Shown: in pieces, positions 54,070 through 63,259 of the stretch | How the letters are laid out: the number at the start of each line of letters is the position of its first letter | Numbering within the stretch: position 1 is the stretch's first letter | DNA from: Aureitalea sp. L0-47 | GTDB taxonomy: Bacteria; Bacteroidota; Bacteroidia; Flavobacteriales; Flavobacteriaceae | Direction of reading: 5' to 3' | Assembly (NCBI RefSeq): GCF_026126405.1 | Contig: NZ_JAFMTQ010000013.1 | Coordinates: 1 to 64,000, forward strand | Length of the DNA: 64,000 bases | The notes under the pieces: model-generated | Told to the model about the DNA's origin: nothing | What the model saw: only the letters and a program-made list of their open reading frames with translations | Database searches by the model: none | Program-made: the position numbers and the translations under genes

Positions 54070-55299
54070 ATGTCTTTCAAGCCTGCTAATAAGATCCAGG
54101 ATCTTCAGTATTTCGGGGAATTTGGTGGTGTAAACCCTTCTATCTCTGATTCTTCCACTTATACGTTTATTTCAGCAAAGACCATGTTCGATACCTTCGA
54201 GGGCAACGCTGAAGGATGCTATTTGTATTCACGGCATAGTTCTCCTTCCAATTTGTACCTGGGTGAAGCACTCGCGGCCATGGAAGACACGGAAACTGCA
54301 ACGGTAACTGCAACGGGAATGGGAGCCATAGTTCCGGCCATCCTTCAAATATGCAACGCGGGCGACCACATCGTAGCAAGCAGGACCATTTACGGTGGTA
54401 CCTATGCCTTCCTCAAGAACCTGGCACCTAAATTTGGAATTAAGACGACCTTCGTTAATATCACCAAACTCGAAGAGGTGGAAGCTTCGATCACTTCAGA
54501 CACTAAGATCATTTTCTGTGAAAGCGTGAGCAATCCATTGCTTGAGATAGCTGATATCCGGGGCATTTCAGAAATAACAAAGCGACACAACCTGAAACTT
54601 TTGGTAGATAATACCTTCTCGCCTATGTCTATCTCACCTGCCAAATTAGGAGCGGATGTGGTACTGCACAGCCTAACAAAATTCATAAACGGTGCCAGTG
54701 ACACTATGGGTGGTGTGATATGCGGAACCCAGGAATTTATAGACCAGCTAAGAAATGTAAACGATGGCACCTGCATGCTAATGGGAGCCTCCATGGATAG
54801 TATGAGGGCCGCATCCATACTTAAGAACCTTCGCACCCTTCATATTAGAATGAAACAGCACAGCGAGAATGCTATGTACCTGGCGAAGAAATTCCAGGAC
54901 GACGGTTTCAGAACGGTATATCCCGGGTTGAAGTCGCATCCCGGGCATAAGCTGATGACCTCAACAATGAACCCAGACTATGGATATGGCGGTATGATGA
55001 CCATAGACGTAGGTAGTCTTGAGAAGGCCAACGAACTCATGGAACTCATGCAGGAGCGAAATCTTGGGTACCTGGCAGTGAGCCTCGGATTCTACAAAAC
55101 CTTGTTCAGTGCTCCGGGAACCTCAACTTCAAGTGAAATTCCCGAGGAAGAACAAAAGGAAATGGGGCTTTCAGACGGACTTATTCGATTCTCAATCGGA
55201 CTCGACAACGACATCGAACGCACCTATCGCAGTATGCGACAGTGTATGTATCATGTAGGCATTCTTAACCCGGAGACCAATAAGTCGCTGGTTGTTTAG
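54070..55299 (+). CDS. Trans-sulfuration PLP enzyme (methionine gamma-lyase / cystathionine synthase type)
   Basis: A 409-residue Cys/Met-metabolism PLP enzyme. The aldimine lysine is Lys204 in LHSLTKFINGASDTMGG, and YSRHSSPSNLYLGEALAAME and ATGMGAIVPAILQI are conserved. Members cleave or form carbon-sulfur bonds in cysteine, homocysteine or methionine. The neighbours, an Lrp regulator and an NhaC-type carrier, point to methionine degradation or amino-acid homeostasis. The ATG at 54070 is chosen over an upstream TTG that lies inside the -7 box. Substrate choice among the subfamily is not resolved. Confidence 0.88.
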   Translation: MSFKPANKIQDLQYFGEFGGVNPSISDSSTYTFISAKTMFDTFEGNAEGCYLYSRHSSPSNLYLGEALAAMEDTETATVTATGMGAIVPAILQICNAGDHIVASRTIYGGTYAFLKNLAPKFGIKTTFVNITKLEEVEASITSDTKIIFCESVSNPLLEIADIRGISEITKRHNLKLLVDNTFSPMSISPAKLGADVVLHSLTKFINGASDTMGGVICGTQEFIDQLRNVNDGTCMLMGASMDSMRAASILKNLRTLHIRMKQHSENAMYLAKKFQDDGFRTVYPGLKSHPGHKLMTSTMNPDYGYGGMMTIDVGSLEKANELMELMQERNLGYLAVSLGFYKTLFSAPGTSTSSEIPEEEQKEMGLSDGLIRFSIGLDNDIERTYRSMRQCMYHVGILNPETNKSLVV

Positions 55300-55497
55300 G
55301 ACTAATTGTTTTTTATCATTTGTTTGATCTGTTCGATTTATACTTCGGAACAGCAACAATGTTTTCTATTTAACATACTGAAATTAAATGCTAACACTAA
55401 TTCGAGTATGGATTGAATGTTTGCATTCGGATTTCTTTGGTCATTTGCATAGCCAAATTCAAAATCGTAACATTACAAGGCAAAAATCAAAAGCTGC

Positions 55498-56991
55498 ATG
55501 GAGGACAAAGACAATATTTCAGAATATAAGATCCAGGACCAAAAAATTGTTGAAAATATTGAGCTTAACATATGGGAAGCCTTAATTCCCGTAGTCGCAT
55601 TGGTCGGAATGCTATTCTACAATGTTTATGTCTTTGGAGATGATGCCTTAAGCGGAAGTAACCAATTCATCCTGCTTATGGGAGCGGCCGTAGCTGCCAT
55701 CGTAGGCACCTTCAATAAAGTAGGCTATAAACGAATGGTGGAAGAGGTTGCCGAAAATGTGAAGTCGACCACCGGTGCCCTTCTCATCCTTCTCATGGTG
55801 GGTGCCCTGGCAGGTACATGGCTTGTAAGCGGTATAATACCTACCATGATCTATTACGGACTTCAAATTTTAAATCCTACCATTTTCCTCGCTTCCTGTG
55901 TGATCATTTGCGCTATTATTTCGATTGCCACCGGTAGTAGCTGGACCACATCGGCAACCGTAGGTATTGCGCTTATCGGCATTGCAGAAGCTTTGGGTAT
56001 CTCCCTGGGTATGACGGCCGGTGCCGTGCTTTCGGGTGCGTATTTTGGAGATAAGATGTCACCTCTTAGTGACACTACCAACCTCGCCCCGGCCATGGCA
56101 GGAACGGATCTGTTTACCCACATAAAATACATGTCCTATACCACGGTCCCTACCATTTTGATCACACTTATTGTATTTATCATAATAGGTTTCGGACTAG
56201 ATCCGGAAGGGGCTGCGGACACAGCCTCTATCTTAGCATCGATAGACTCCGCCTTCAATATTAACCCATGGCTTTTCGTAGTACCTGTCCTGGTGATCGT
56301 GATGATCATTAAAAAAACACCGCCACTTATCGCCTTACTCGCTGGTACTCTTTTGGGCGCCATTGCGGCCTTGATATTTCAACCGAACATAGTAACCACT
56401 CTTGGTGGAGGAACTTCTCTGGATTTCGTAACGGGATACAAGGGAGTTTTAAATGCAATTACTATAGATTCGGCCATCCCAACGGATAACGAAGCCCTGA
56501 ACGACCTGTTCTCTTCGGGGGGAATGGCGGGGATGTTGGGTACTATCTGGCTAATCGTTTGCGCCATGGTGTTTGGTGGAGTAATGGACGCTATTGGAGC
56601 ACTCGCGCGCATCAGCAGGGCGCTTCTGTCTCTATTCCACACAACCTTCGGATTATTCGCAAGTACTGTTTTCAGCTGTCTTGCGCTCAACGTAACCGCT
56701 TCAGATCAATACCTGGCCATTGTGGTACCCGGAAAAATGTACAGTAAGGCCTTTGCCGATAAAGGCCTGGCACCGGAAAACCTTTCGAGAACCCTTGAGG
56801 ATGCAGGAACGGTTACTTCGGTACTGATCCCATGGAACACTTGCGGGGCTTATCAGAGCGGGGTTTTAGGAGTACCTGTACTGGATTATTTCGCTTTTGC
56901 GATATTCAACTGGTTAAGCCCATTCACAACCCTGGTCTATGCAGCCTTCAGAATTAAGATCCGGGAATTGACGACATCAGCTTCAGCATAA
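55498..56991 (+). CDS. nhaC: NhaC-family Na+/H+ antiporter-type transporter
   Basis: A 497-residue membrane carrier of the NhaC/IT superfamily with about twelve helices. IATGSSWTTSATVGIALIGI, SGAYFGDKMSPLSDTTNLAP and VLIPWNTCGAYQSGVLGV are family motifs. The group exchanges sodium or amino-acid-like anions for protons. It follows the trans-sulfuration gene by 198 bases and may act with it. The first 30 residues are charged and cytoplasmic. The precise substrate is unknown. Confidence 0.88.
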   Translation: MEDKDNISEYKIQDQKIVENIELNIWEALIPVVALVGMLFYNVYVFGDDALSGSNQFILLMGAAVAAIVGTFNKVGYKRMVEEVAENVKSTTGALLILLMVGALAGTWLVSGIIPTMIYYGLQILNPTIFLASCVIICAIISIATGSSWTTSATVGIALIGIAEALGISLGMTAGAVLSGAYFGDKMSPLSDTTNLAPAMAGTDLFTHIKYMSYTTVPTILITLIVFIIIGFGLDPEGAADTASILASIDSAFNINPWLFVVPVLVIVMIIKKTPPLIALLAGTLLGAIAALIFQPNIVTTLGGGTSLDFVTGYKGVLNAITIDSAIPTDNEALNDLFSSGGMAGMLGTIWLIVCAMVFGGVMDAIGALARISRALLSLFHTTFGLFASTVFSCLALNVTASDQYLAIVVPGKMYSKAFADKGLAPENLSRTLEDAGTVTSVLIPWNTCGAYQSGVLGVPVLDYFAFAIFNWLSPFTTLVYAAFRIKIRELTTSASA

Positions 56992-57052
56992 ATAAATAGA
57001 ATATACTTGTTAACAATGCGTAAAAAGCAGTGTTTCTTCCCCAAAGCTTTGC

Positions 57053-57060
57053 TAATTTTG
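57053..57060 (+). promoter_or_regulatory. -7 promoter element for tpx
   Basis: TAATTTTG, a perfect TAnnTTTG, ends 20 bases before the tpx ATG. No clear -33 is seen. Confidence 0.5.
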
Positions 57061-57080
57061 CAGTTCTAAAAAAGGAAACT

Positions 57081-57578
57081 ATGGCAAAAATAACTTTAGG
57101 TGGAAATCCCGCCGAAACAATGGGTGAACTACCCGCCGTTGGGTCTAAAGCACCCGATTTCAAATTGACTGCAACCGACATGAGCACTAAAACCATGAAC
57201 GATTTTGCGGGTCATACACTGTTGCTGAATATCTTCCCTAGCGTGAATACCGGCATTTGTGCCGCTTCCGTGAGAAAGTTCAACGAAGACGCTGCCAAAG
57301 CAGACAATGTAAAGGTACTTTGCATCTCCAAAGACCTTCCTTTCGCGCAACAACAGTTCTGCGCAGCTGAAGGAATTGAAGATGTAGTTATGCTATCCGA
57401 TTTCAAAACCGGGCAGTTCGGAAAGGATTACCAGGTAACGGTAGTTGGAAGTGCTTTTGAGGGGCTGCATTCGAGAGCGGTGGTCGTTGTAGATCCTAAC
57501 GGTATGGTTACCTATACCGAACAAGTTCCTGAAATTGGTCAGGAGCCCGATTATGAAGCCGCTTTAAGCGTACTATAA
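57081..57578 (+). CDS. tpx: Lipid hydroperoxide peroxidase (thiol peroxidase)
   Basis: A 165-residue atypical 2-Cys peroxiredoxin. The peroxidatic Cys60 is in SVNTGICAASVRKF and the resolving Cys94 in QQQFCAAEG, matching positions 61 and 95 of the Escherichia coli enzyme. It reduces organic peroxides with thioredoxin. The ATG at 57081 gives the conserved MAKITLGGNP N-terminus and is preceded by a purine-rich AAAAGGAAA. dgkA starts one base after the stop. Confidence 0.95.
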   Translation: MAKITLGGNPAETMGELPAVGSKAPDFKLTATDMSTKTMNDFAGHTLLLNIFPSVNTGICAASVRKFNEDAAKADNVKVLCISKDLPFAQQQFCAAEGIEDVVMLSDFKTGQFGKDYQVTVVGSAFEGLHSRAVVVVDPNGMVTYTEQVPEIGQEPDYEAALSVL

Positions 57579-57579
57579 A

Positions 57580-57939
57580 ATGTGGAATACATATCTGGGA
57601 AAACGCCTTCTCGGCTTTAAATACGCTACCAAAGGAGCCTGGATGTTGCTTAAAAACGAAGCCAGCATCCAGGTTCAGGCGGTAGTAGCCGTTGGAGTCA
57701 CTATCGCCGGATTCTATTTCAACATTTCTTCTACGGAATGGATCGCCCAGACCCTGGCCATAGGATTGGTAATGAGTATAGAAGGGCTGAATACAGCCGC
57801 CGAGGAAATTGCCAATTTCGTCCATCCCGACTTCCATGATAAGATAGGTTACATCAAAGATGTGGCCGCGGGCGCTGTTTTCTTTGCAGCAATTGCCGCC
57901 CTGGTCATCGCCTGCATAATCTATATCCCGAAATTTTAA
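57580..57939 (+). CDS. dgkA: Diacylglycerol/undecaprenol kinase
   Basis: A 119-residue three-helix membrane kinase. The family motif is IEGLNTAAEEIANFVHPDFH, with catalytic Glu and Asn, followed by IGYIKDVAAGAVFF. It phosphorylates diacylglycerol or undecaprenol for envelope lipid recycling. Length is typical. It shares a transcript with tpx (one-base gap). Confidence 0.92.
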   Translation: MWNTYLGKRLLGFKYATKGAWMLLKNEASIQVQAVVAVGVTIAGFYFNISSTEWIAQTLAIGLVMSIEGLNTAAEEIANFVHPDFHDKIGYIKDVAAGAVFFAAIAALVIACIIYIPKF

Positions 57940-58108
57940 AAATCTCCGATTCGTTGGTTTAAAAAATATAGAGTTACTGGTAGATTTTTCTTACGTGTTA
58001 GAAAAAATGGGATTCAATGGGAAAAGAACGATCAATCACTTATTACTTATAATTTACTGAGCTAGTATATTCTTCAGGAGAAAAAATTTTAATTAGTTTG
58101 GGACGTTG

Positions 58109-58116
58109 TATATTTG
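58109..58116 (+). promoter_or_regulatory. -7 promoter element for ftsK
   Basis: TATATTTG, a perfect TAnnTTTG, ends 22 bases before the ftsK ATG. The -33 is unclear. The 199-base gap from dgkA is otherwise A+T-rich and carries nothing else that I recognise. Confidence 0.5.
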
Positions 58117-58138
58117 CTGAACGACAACCCAAAGCTTC

Positions 58139-60541
58139 ATGGCGAAGAGAAGAACTTCCAAAACCAAAAAAAAGAAAACCTCACGCAAAAAAGTATCCTT
58201 TGCCCTCTCCAAGCAGCAGAAGATTTTGCTGGGGAGTTTTTTGTTTTTCCTGGGCCTCGCGCTATTATTTTCATTCATTTCCTACTTCTTTTCGTGGCAG
58301 GCAGACCAAAGTGCCGTTGGTGTGCTGAATGAACGGGAATTGCAAGCAGAGAACTGGCTGAATAAATTTGGAAATAACGTAGCCCATTTCTTTGTCTACA
58401 ACGGTTTTGGGATCGCTGCCTTTATCATCGGTTTCCTGGTAACACTTACAGGTGTCTATTTCTTTTTCGATTACGCCAAAAAACAGCTACTCCGATTCTG
58501 GTTCTGGGGTCTGCTGGTTATGCTCTGGCTCTCAGTTTTCTTCGGATTCTTCGACAAGACCCGAAACCTCTTCAGCGGTGTGATGGGATACGAGATCAAT
58601 GATTTCCTTCAGGATTATCTCGGACTTATCGGGTCCATTCTCCTTATGGCTTTCCTGGCGATCGTTTACCTGGTTATCCGACTTAAAATGACTCCTGAAA
58701 AAGTGGGAGACGCTTTAAAAAGGACTAAGGCAGATATCGCCTCAGATTTCGCCAATGAGACCGATTCCGAAGGACAAGAAGTTGAACAAACCGATTATGA
58801 AAAGGCGGTAGTTGAAGAAGTGATCAATACTTCTCCGGAATCAACCATTCAATTGGAAACTGTTGCCGAAGAAGAAGTTATTGAAGAACCCTATCTGAAA
58901 ACTTCAACCGAAGATAAGCCTCAAACCAAACCTGAAGTGGAAGTTGCCATGGAGGTTGAAGAAGCAGTTGAAGAGGAAACAATGGAGGAAAACCTAAGCA
59001 AGAAACTGGTGGAGGATTTTGGGGAGTTCGATCCTACCCTGGAGCTGAGCAATTACAAATACCCAACCATCGAATTACTCAAAGACTACACGGGTGGAAA
59101 AGGTATCACCATCAACCAGGAAGAACTGGAAGAGAACAAAAACAGGATCGTCAATACACTTAGTAACTATAAGATCGGCATCGCCAACATAAAAGCCACG
59201 GTGGGACCTACAGTTACGCTATACGAGATCGTACCGGAAGCGGGTGTTCGAATATCAAAAATAAAAAACCTCGAGGACGATATCGCCCTTTCACTATCTG
59301 CATTAGGTATTCGTATCATTGCCCCCATACCGGGACGAGGTACCATTGGAATCGAAGTTCCGAATAAAAAACCACGCATCGTATCCATGCGCTCCGTGAT
59401 CGCTTCGCCGAAATTCCAGAACGCCGAAATGGAACTTCCCCTATCCCTGGGTAAGACCATCAGTAACGAAACTTTTGTGGTAGATCTGGCGAAAATGCCT
59501 CACTTGCTTATGGCAGGGGCTACAGGACAGGGTAAGTCGGTTGGACTCAACGCCATCCTCACTTCCCTACTCTACAAAAAACACCCGGCCGAAGTAAAAT
59601 TCGTGCTGGTCGATCCGAAAAAAGTAGAGCTTACGCTCTTCAACAAGATCGAACGACATTATCTCGCCAAGCTCCCCGACTCGGAAGAAGCTATCATCAC
59701 AGACACTCACAAGGTGATCAACACCCTGAACTCTTTATGTATCGAAATGGACGAGCGATACGATCTGCTTAAAGATGCCCTGTGCCGAAACTTAAAAGAG
59801 TACAACGTCAAGTTCAAGCAGCGCAAGCTCAATCCTAACGACGGACATCGTTTCCTTCCCTATATTGTATTGGTGATCGATGAATTTGCCGACCTCATTA
59901 TGACGGCCGGAAAGGAAGTAGAAACCCCTATCGCCCGACTGGCGCAATTGGCACGTGCCATTGGTATCCACCTTATCATTGCTACCCAAAGGCCTTCTGT
60001 AAATGTAATCACAGGATTGATCAAGGCGAATTTCCCCGCCAGGGTCGCTTTCAGGGTAACGAGTAAGATCGATTCGCGAACTATACTGGATAGCGCCGGT
60101 GCAGATCAGCTCATCGGACGAGGAGACATGCTGTACACACAAGGAAATGATCTTACACGTTTGCAGTGTGCCTTTGTAGATACACCGGAAGTAGCTGATA
60201 TTGTAGACTACATTGGATCCCAGAAGGCGTATGCAAGTGCTCATATGTTACCTGAGTACGTTGGTGAAGAGGGTGGCACAAATCTTGATATTGATATAGA
60301 AGAACGGGACAAGTTATTCCGTGAAGCTGCCGAAGTTTTGGTCATCGCACAGCAGGGATCTGCATCCTTGTTACAACGAAAACTAAAATTAGGCTATAAC
60401 CGTGCCGGCCGAATTATCGATCAGTTAGAAGCTGCTGGCATCGTTGGTCCTTTTGAAGGAAGCAAAGCACGGCAGGTACTTGTACCAACCATAGACGCAT
60501 TGAATCAATTACTCGATAACGAAAGTAACGAACCTATATGA
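58139..60541 (+). CDS. ftsK: DNA translocase FtsK
   Basis: An 800-residue septal DNA pump that clears chromosome dimers at division. It has four N-terminal helices (about residues 25-190), an acidic E/V-rich linker (about 200-290), a motor domain with Walker A AGATGQGKSVGLNA (Lys466), Walker B LPYIVLVIDEFADL, and a C-terminal winged-helix gamma domain (ASLLQRKLKLGYNRAGRIID) that reads KOPS-like sites. It is shorter than the E. coli protein because the linker is reduced. It heads a unit with lolA and a LptF/G-type permease. Confidence 0.95.
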   Translation: MAKRRTSKTKKKKTSRKKVSFALSKQQKILLGSFLFFLGLALLFSFISYFFSWQADQSAVGVLNERELQAENWLNKFGNNVAHFFVYNGFGIAAFIIGFLVTLTGVYFFFDYAKKQLLRFWFWGLLVMLWLSVFFGFFDKTRNLFSGVMGYEINDFLQDYLGLIGSILLMAFLAIVYLVIRLKMTPEKVGDALKRTKADIASDFANETDSEGQEVEQTDYEKAVVEEVINTSPESTIQLETVAEEEVIEEPYLKTSTEDKPQTKPEVEVAMEVEEAVEEETMEENLSKKLVEDFGEFDPTLELSNYKYPTIELLKDYTGGKGITINQEELEENKNRIVNTLSNYKIGIANIKATVGPTVTLYEIVPEAGVRISKIKNLEDDIALSLSALGIRIIAPIPGRGTIGIEVPNKKPRIVSMRSVIASPKFQNAEMELPLSLGKTISNETFVVDLAKMPHLLMAGATGQGKSVGLNAILTSLLYKKHPAEVKFVLVDPKKVELTLFNKIERHYLAKLPDSEEAIITDTHKVINTLNSLCIEMDERYDLLKDALCRNLKEYNVKFKQRKLNPNDGHRFLPYIVLVIDEFADLIMTAGKEVETPIARLAQLARAIGIHLIIATQRPSVNVITGLIKANFPARVAFRVTSKIDSRTILDSAGADQLIGRGDMLYTQGNDLTRLQCAFVDTPEVADIVDYIGSQKAYASAHMLPEYVGEEGGTNLDIDIEERDKLFREAAEVLVIAQQGSASLLQRKLKLGYNRAGRIIDQLEAAGIVGPFEGSKARQVLVPTIDALNQLLDNESNEPI

Positions 60542-61182
60542 TGAAAAAGCTGGCTTTAATATTTGTAATGGCACTTGGCGTATACACAGTGCAGGCGCAG
60601 AGCGCGAAAAGTTTGCTGAACGAAGTTTCTTCCAAGGTGAAGAGCTATAACAATATCTCGATCGACTTCAAGTATAACTTGAACAATACAAAAGAGAATG
60701 TGAACCAGGATACTCGAGGAGATGTGATCCTCCAGGGTGATAGGTACTTGTTGAATATGATGGGAACCACCCGCATGTTTGATGGCAAGACTATTTATTC
60801 AATAATTCCGGAAGACGAAGAAGTCACTATTTCTTCCTATGATGCCGGGGATGATAAAGAGATCACACCTTCAAAAATGCTCACCTTTTACGAAAAGGGA
60901 TATACCTACAAAATGGATATCACGCAAAATGTGAAAGGGCGAAAGGTCCAGTATGTGCGACTCATCCCTATCGACAGCCGTGCGGAGATCAAGGATATAC
61001 TTTTGGGGATCGACGTTCAGACTAAGCATATATACAAACTGATCCAGACGGATTCGAATGGCACCAAGTACACCATCACTGTTAATTCTTTTAAAACCAA
61101 TCAGCCGTTATCCAAAACTCTTTTTACCTTTGATGAGGCTAAGTACAAAAGGGACGGCTACTACATCAATAAGTTGGACTAA
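60541..61182 (+). CDS. lolA: Outer-membrane lipoprotein carrier protein LolA-like
   Basis: A 213-residue periplasmic chaperone that ferries lipoproteins to the outer membrane. A signal peptide (MKKLALIFVMALGVYTVQAQ) precedes the beta-rich LolA half-barrel (SYNNISIDFKYNLNNTKENV, YSIIPEDEEVTIS). An ATG three bases upstream, overlapping the ftsK stop, is an equal choice. The permease gene follows by 6 bases, so envelope assembly is grouped here. Confidence 0.9.
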   Translation: MKKLALIFVMALGVYTVQAQSAKSLLNEVSSKVKSYNNISIDFKYNLNNTKENVNQDTRGDVILQGDRYLLNMMGTTRMFDGKTIYSIIPEDEEVTISSYDAGDDKEITPSKMLTFYEKGYTYKMDITQNVKGRKVQYVRLIPIDSRAEIKDILLGIDVQTKHIYKLIQTDSNGTKYTITVNSFKTNQPLSKTLFTFDEAKYKRDGYYINKLD

Positions 61183-61188
61183 CAACGA

Positions 61189-63177
61189 TTGAAAATACTG
61201 GATCGCTACATATTGATCTCCTTTTTGAAGACGTTTTTTAGCGTCTTCATTATTTTAATGTTCATTTTCGTTCTACAGACCATTTGGCTGTACATTTCAG
61301 AACTGGCAGGGAAAGACCTTGATGTATGGGTGGTTCTGAAATTTCTCTGGTATGTCTCACCAAGACTTATACCCCTGGTACTTCCTCTAACCATCCTGGT
61401 TGCATCCTTGATGGTTTTCGGGAACCTTTCTGAAAAATACGAGTTCGCAGCCATGAAATCCACAGGGATCTCATTGCAGCGAGCCATGCGAAGCCTCACC
61501 ATATTCATCCTACTATTGGCTGTAACCGCTTTTTTCTTCGCCAACAATGTAATTCCCTATTCTGAATACAAATGGCAGAACCTGCGAAGAAACATCGCAC
61601 AGGTTAGCCCGTCCATGGTGATCGCCGAAGGACAGTTTAGTCAGATAGGTGATGACTACAGCATCAAGGTAGCCGAAAAAAGTGGAGACCGGGATCAATA
61701 CCTGAAAGACATCATCATTCACAAGAAAACCCCATCACGTCCCAATGGGAATTATACTGTAATGATCGCCGATAACGGAGAACTTGCGAGCTCTTTGAAC
61801 AGCAACACGCTTTCACTTATTCTGAATGATGGCTACTACTACGAGGAGATCCAATCCAAGGATCCCAAGAAACAGCGTACAGAACCTTTTGTGAAGAGTT
61901 ATTTCGAACAGTTTACCATCAATATCGACCTCACCGAATTCAACAACACCGACGTTGACAAAGAGAACGAACTGAGCAATCACAATATGTACAAGATGAG
62001 CGAACTCTTTGTGGAGATCGACTCCTTGTCGGTAAGTTATACAGAAGACGTAAGTACTTTTGCCGATAATATGTACTACCGGAGTGGTATTTCGAATTTC
62101 AGTGATGAAAAGGTACGCCAGGTTGAAGGCTCAGATACCCTGGATAAGATCATTGATGCTTATCAGCCACAGCTTCAGATCAATATTGTGAACATGGCGC
62201 TGAACAATGTTCGAGGAACAATCCAGTCTACTCGGTCTAAAAAGATCGAGTTCCAGATCAAGACCAAACGACTCAACAAGCACGAGATCGCCTTGCATGA
62301 AAAATACGTTTTAGCTTTTGCCTGTATCATTCTATTTTTTGTGGGAGCACCCCTTGGAGCAATTATTCGCAAAGGAGGAATGGGGCTGCCCATGGTAGTG
62401 GCAATCCTTTTGTTCCTGACCTATCACTTTATTGGAATATTCGCTAAGAATAGTGCGGAAGATGGAACTATGCATCCCTTTATCGCTTCGTGGTTAAGTA
62501 CTGCTATTATGCTGCCTCTGGGTGTCTGGCTCACATACAGGGCCACGACAGACCAGGGAATTTTCGACATCGACTCCTTCCTTCAGCGATTCAGAAAATC
62601 TCCTGCGTCGGAAGCAGAGATCATTTACGAAAATCTCAACCAGGATATTAGCATTTCAGCAGAAGAAAAAGCACAGCTCGAAAAACTCTCGATAGACCAG
62701 CTTAAGGATTCAGTAAAGAACCACAAACAATACGGTTACTCTCATGACTACCGTATCGCAGCATTGAGGTGTTTAGATGCACAAGGCATTAGCCAGGAAC
62801 ATATGCACGTCGCCGGTGATCTTTTCAATAAAAAATATCAAATGGCCGAAAAACTGGTGAAGAAATTCAAAAAGCTTTCCACTTATACTTTCATCTTCTA
62901 TGCTCTCGTTATAATACTACCAATCATCGTCGCAGTAGCCTTAGTGAATACGAAGGATGAAACTGCAACGGTTATTGTTTCAGGCGTGTCCCTTATCAGT
63001 CTGATCTTGTTCTATGTGCTTCTGTTTCGTACTCAAAACACCGTAACACAGCTATCAAAACTTACAAAAGATGAAACTGTATTTGCCGCTGCATGGCTCA
63101 TAGGAATGCCTTTCTATATTTTCCTTTACTTCTATTACCGTAAGCATATACAACGCAGTATGAAGAACGTCTTTTAA
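61189..63177 (+). CDS. LptF/LptG-family permease
   Basis: A 662-residue YjgP/YjgQ-type membrane protein, part of the ABC machine that moves lipopolysaccharide from the inner to the outer membrane. Conserved MKILDRYILISFLKTFFSVF opens the chain, and VLPLTILVASLMVFGNLSEKYE is the coupling-helix region. It is far longer than the 360 residues of E. coli LptG: an extended periplasmic part and about 200 extra C-terminal residues with three more helices. The start codon is TTG at 61189; no ATG keeps the conserved N-terminus. Confidence 0.92.
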   Translation: MKILDRYILISFLKTFFSVFIILMFIFVLQTIWLYISELAGKDLDVWVVLKFLWYVSPRLIPLVLPLTILVASLMVFGNLSEKYEFAAMKSTGISLQRAMRSLTIFILLLAVTAFFFANNVIPYSEYKWQNLRRNIAQVSPSMVIAEGQFSQIGDDYSIKVAEKSGDRDQYLKDIIIHKKTPSRPNGNYTVMIADNGELASSLNSNTLSLILNDGYYYEEIQSKDPKKQRTEPFVKSYFEQFTINIDLTEFNNTDVDKENELSNHNMYKMSELFVEIDSLSVSYTEDVSTFADNMYYRSGISNFSDEKVRQVEGSDTLDKIIDAYQPQLQINIVNMALNNVRGTIQSTRSKKIEFQIKTKRLNKHEIALHEKYVLAFACIILFFVGAPLGAIIRKGGMGLPMVVAILLFLTYHFIGIFAKNSAEDGTMHPFIASWLSTAIMLPLGVWLTYRATTDQGIFDIDSFLQRFRKSPASEAEIIYENLNQDISISAEEKAQLEKLSIDQLKDSVKNHKQYGYSHDYRIAALRCLDAQGISQEHMHVAGDLFNKKYQMAEKLVKKFKKLSTYTFIFYALVIILPIIVAVALVNTKDETATVIVSGVSLISLILFYVLLFRTQNTVTQLSKLTKDETVFAAAWLIGMPFYIFLYFYYRKHIQRSMKNVF

Positions 63178-63232
63178 TAGCAGCATAAGAAAGTCTGATG
63201 CGATGTTCATCTTCAATTAATATGCCTTTCAG

Positions 63233-63240
63233 TATCTTTG
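63233..63240 (+). promoter_or_regulatory. -7 promoter element for ribBA
   Basis: TATCTTTG, a perfect TAnnTTTG, ends 19 bases before the ribBA ATG. The -33 is unclear. The short leader leaves no room for an FMN riboswitch. Confidence 0.45.
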
Positions 63241-63259
63241 TACCACAAAACGCTCAACA

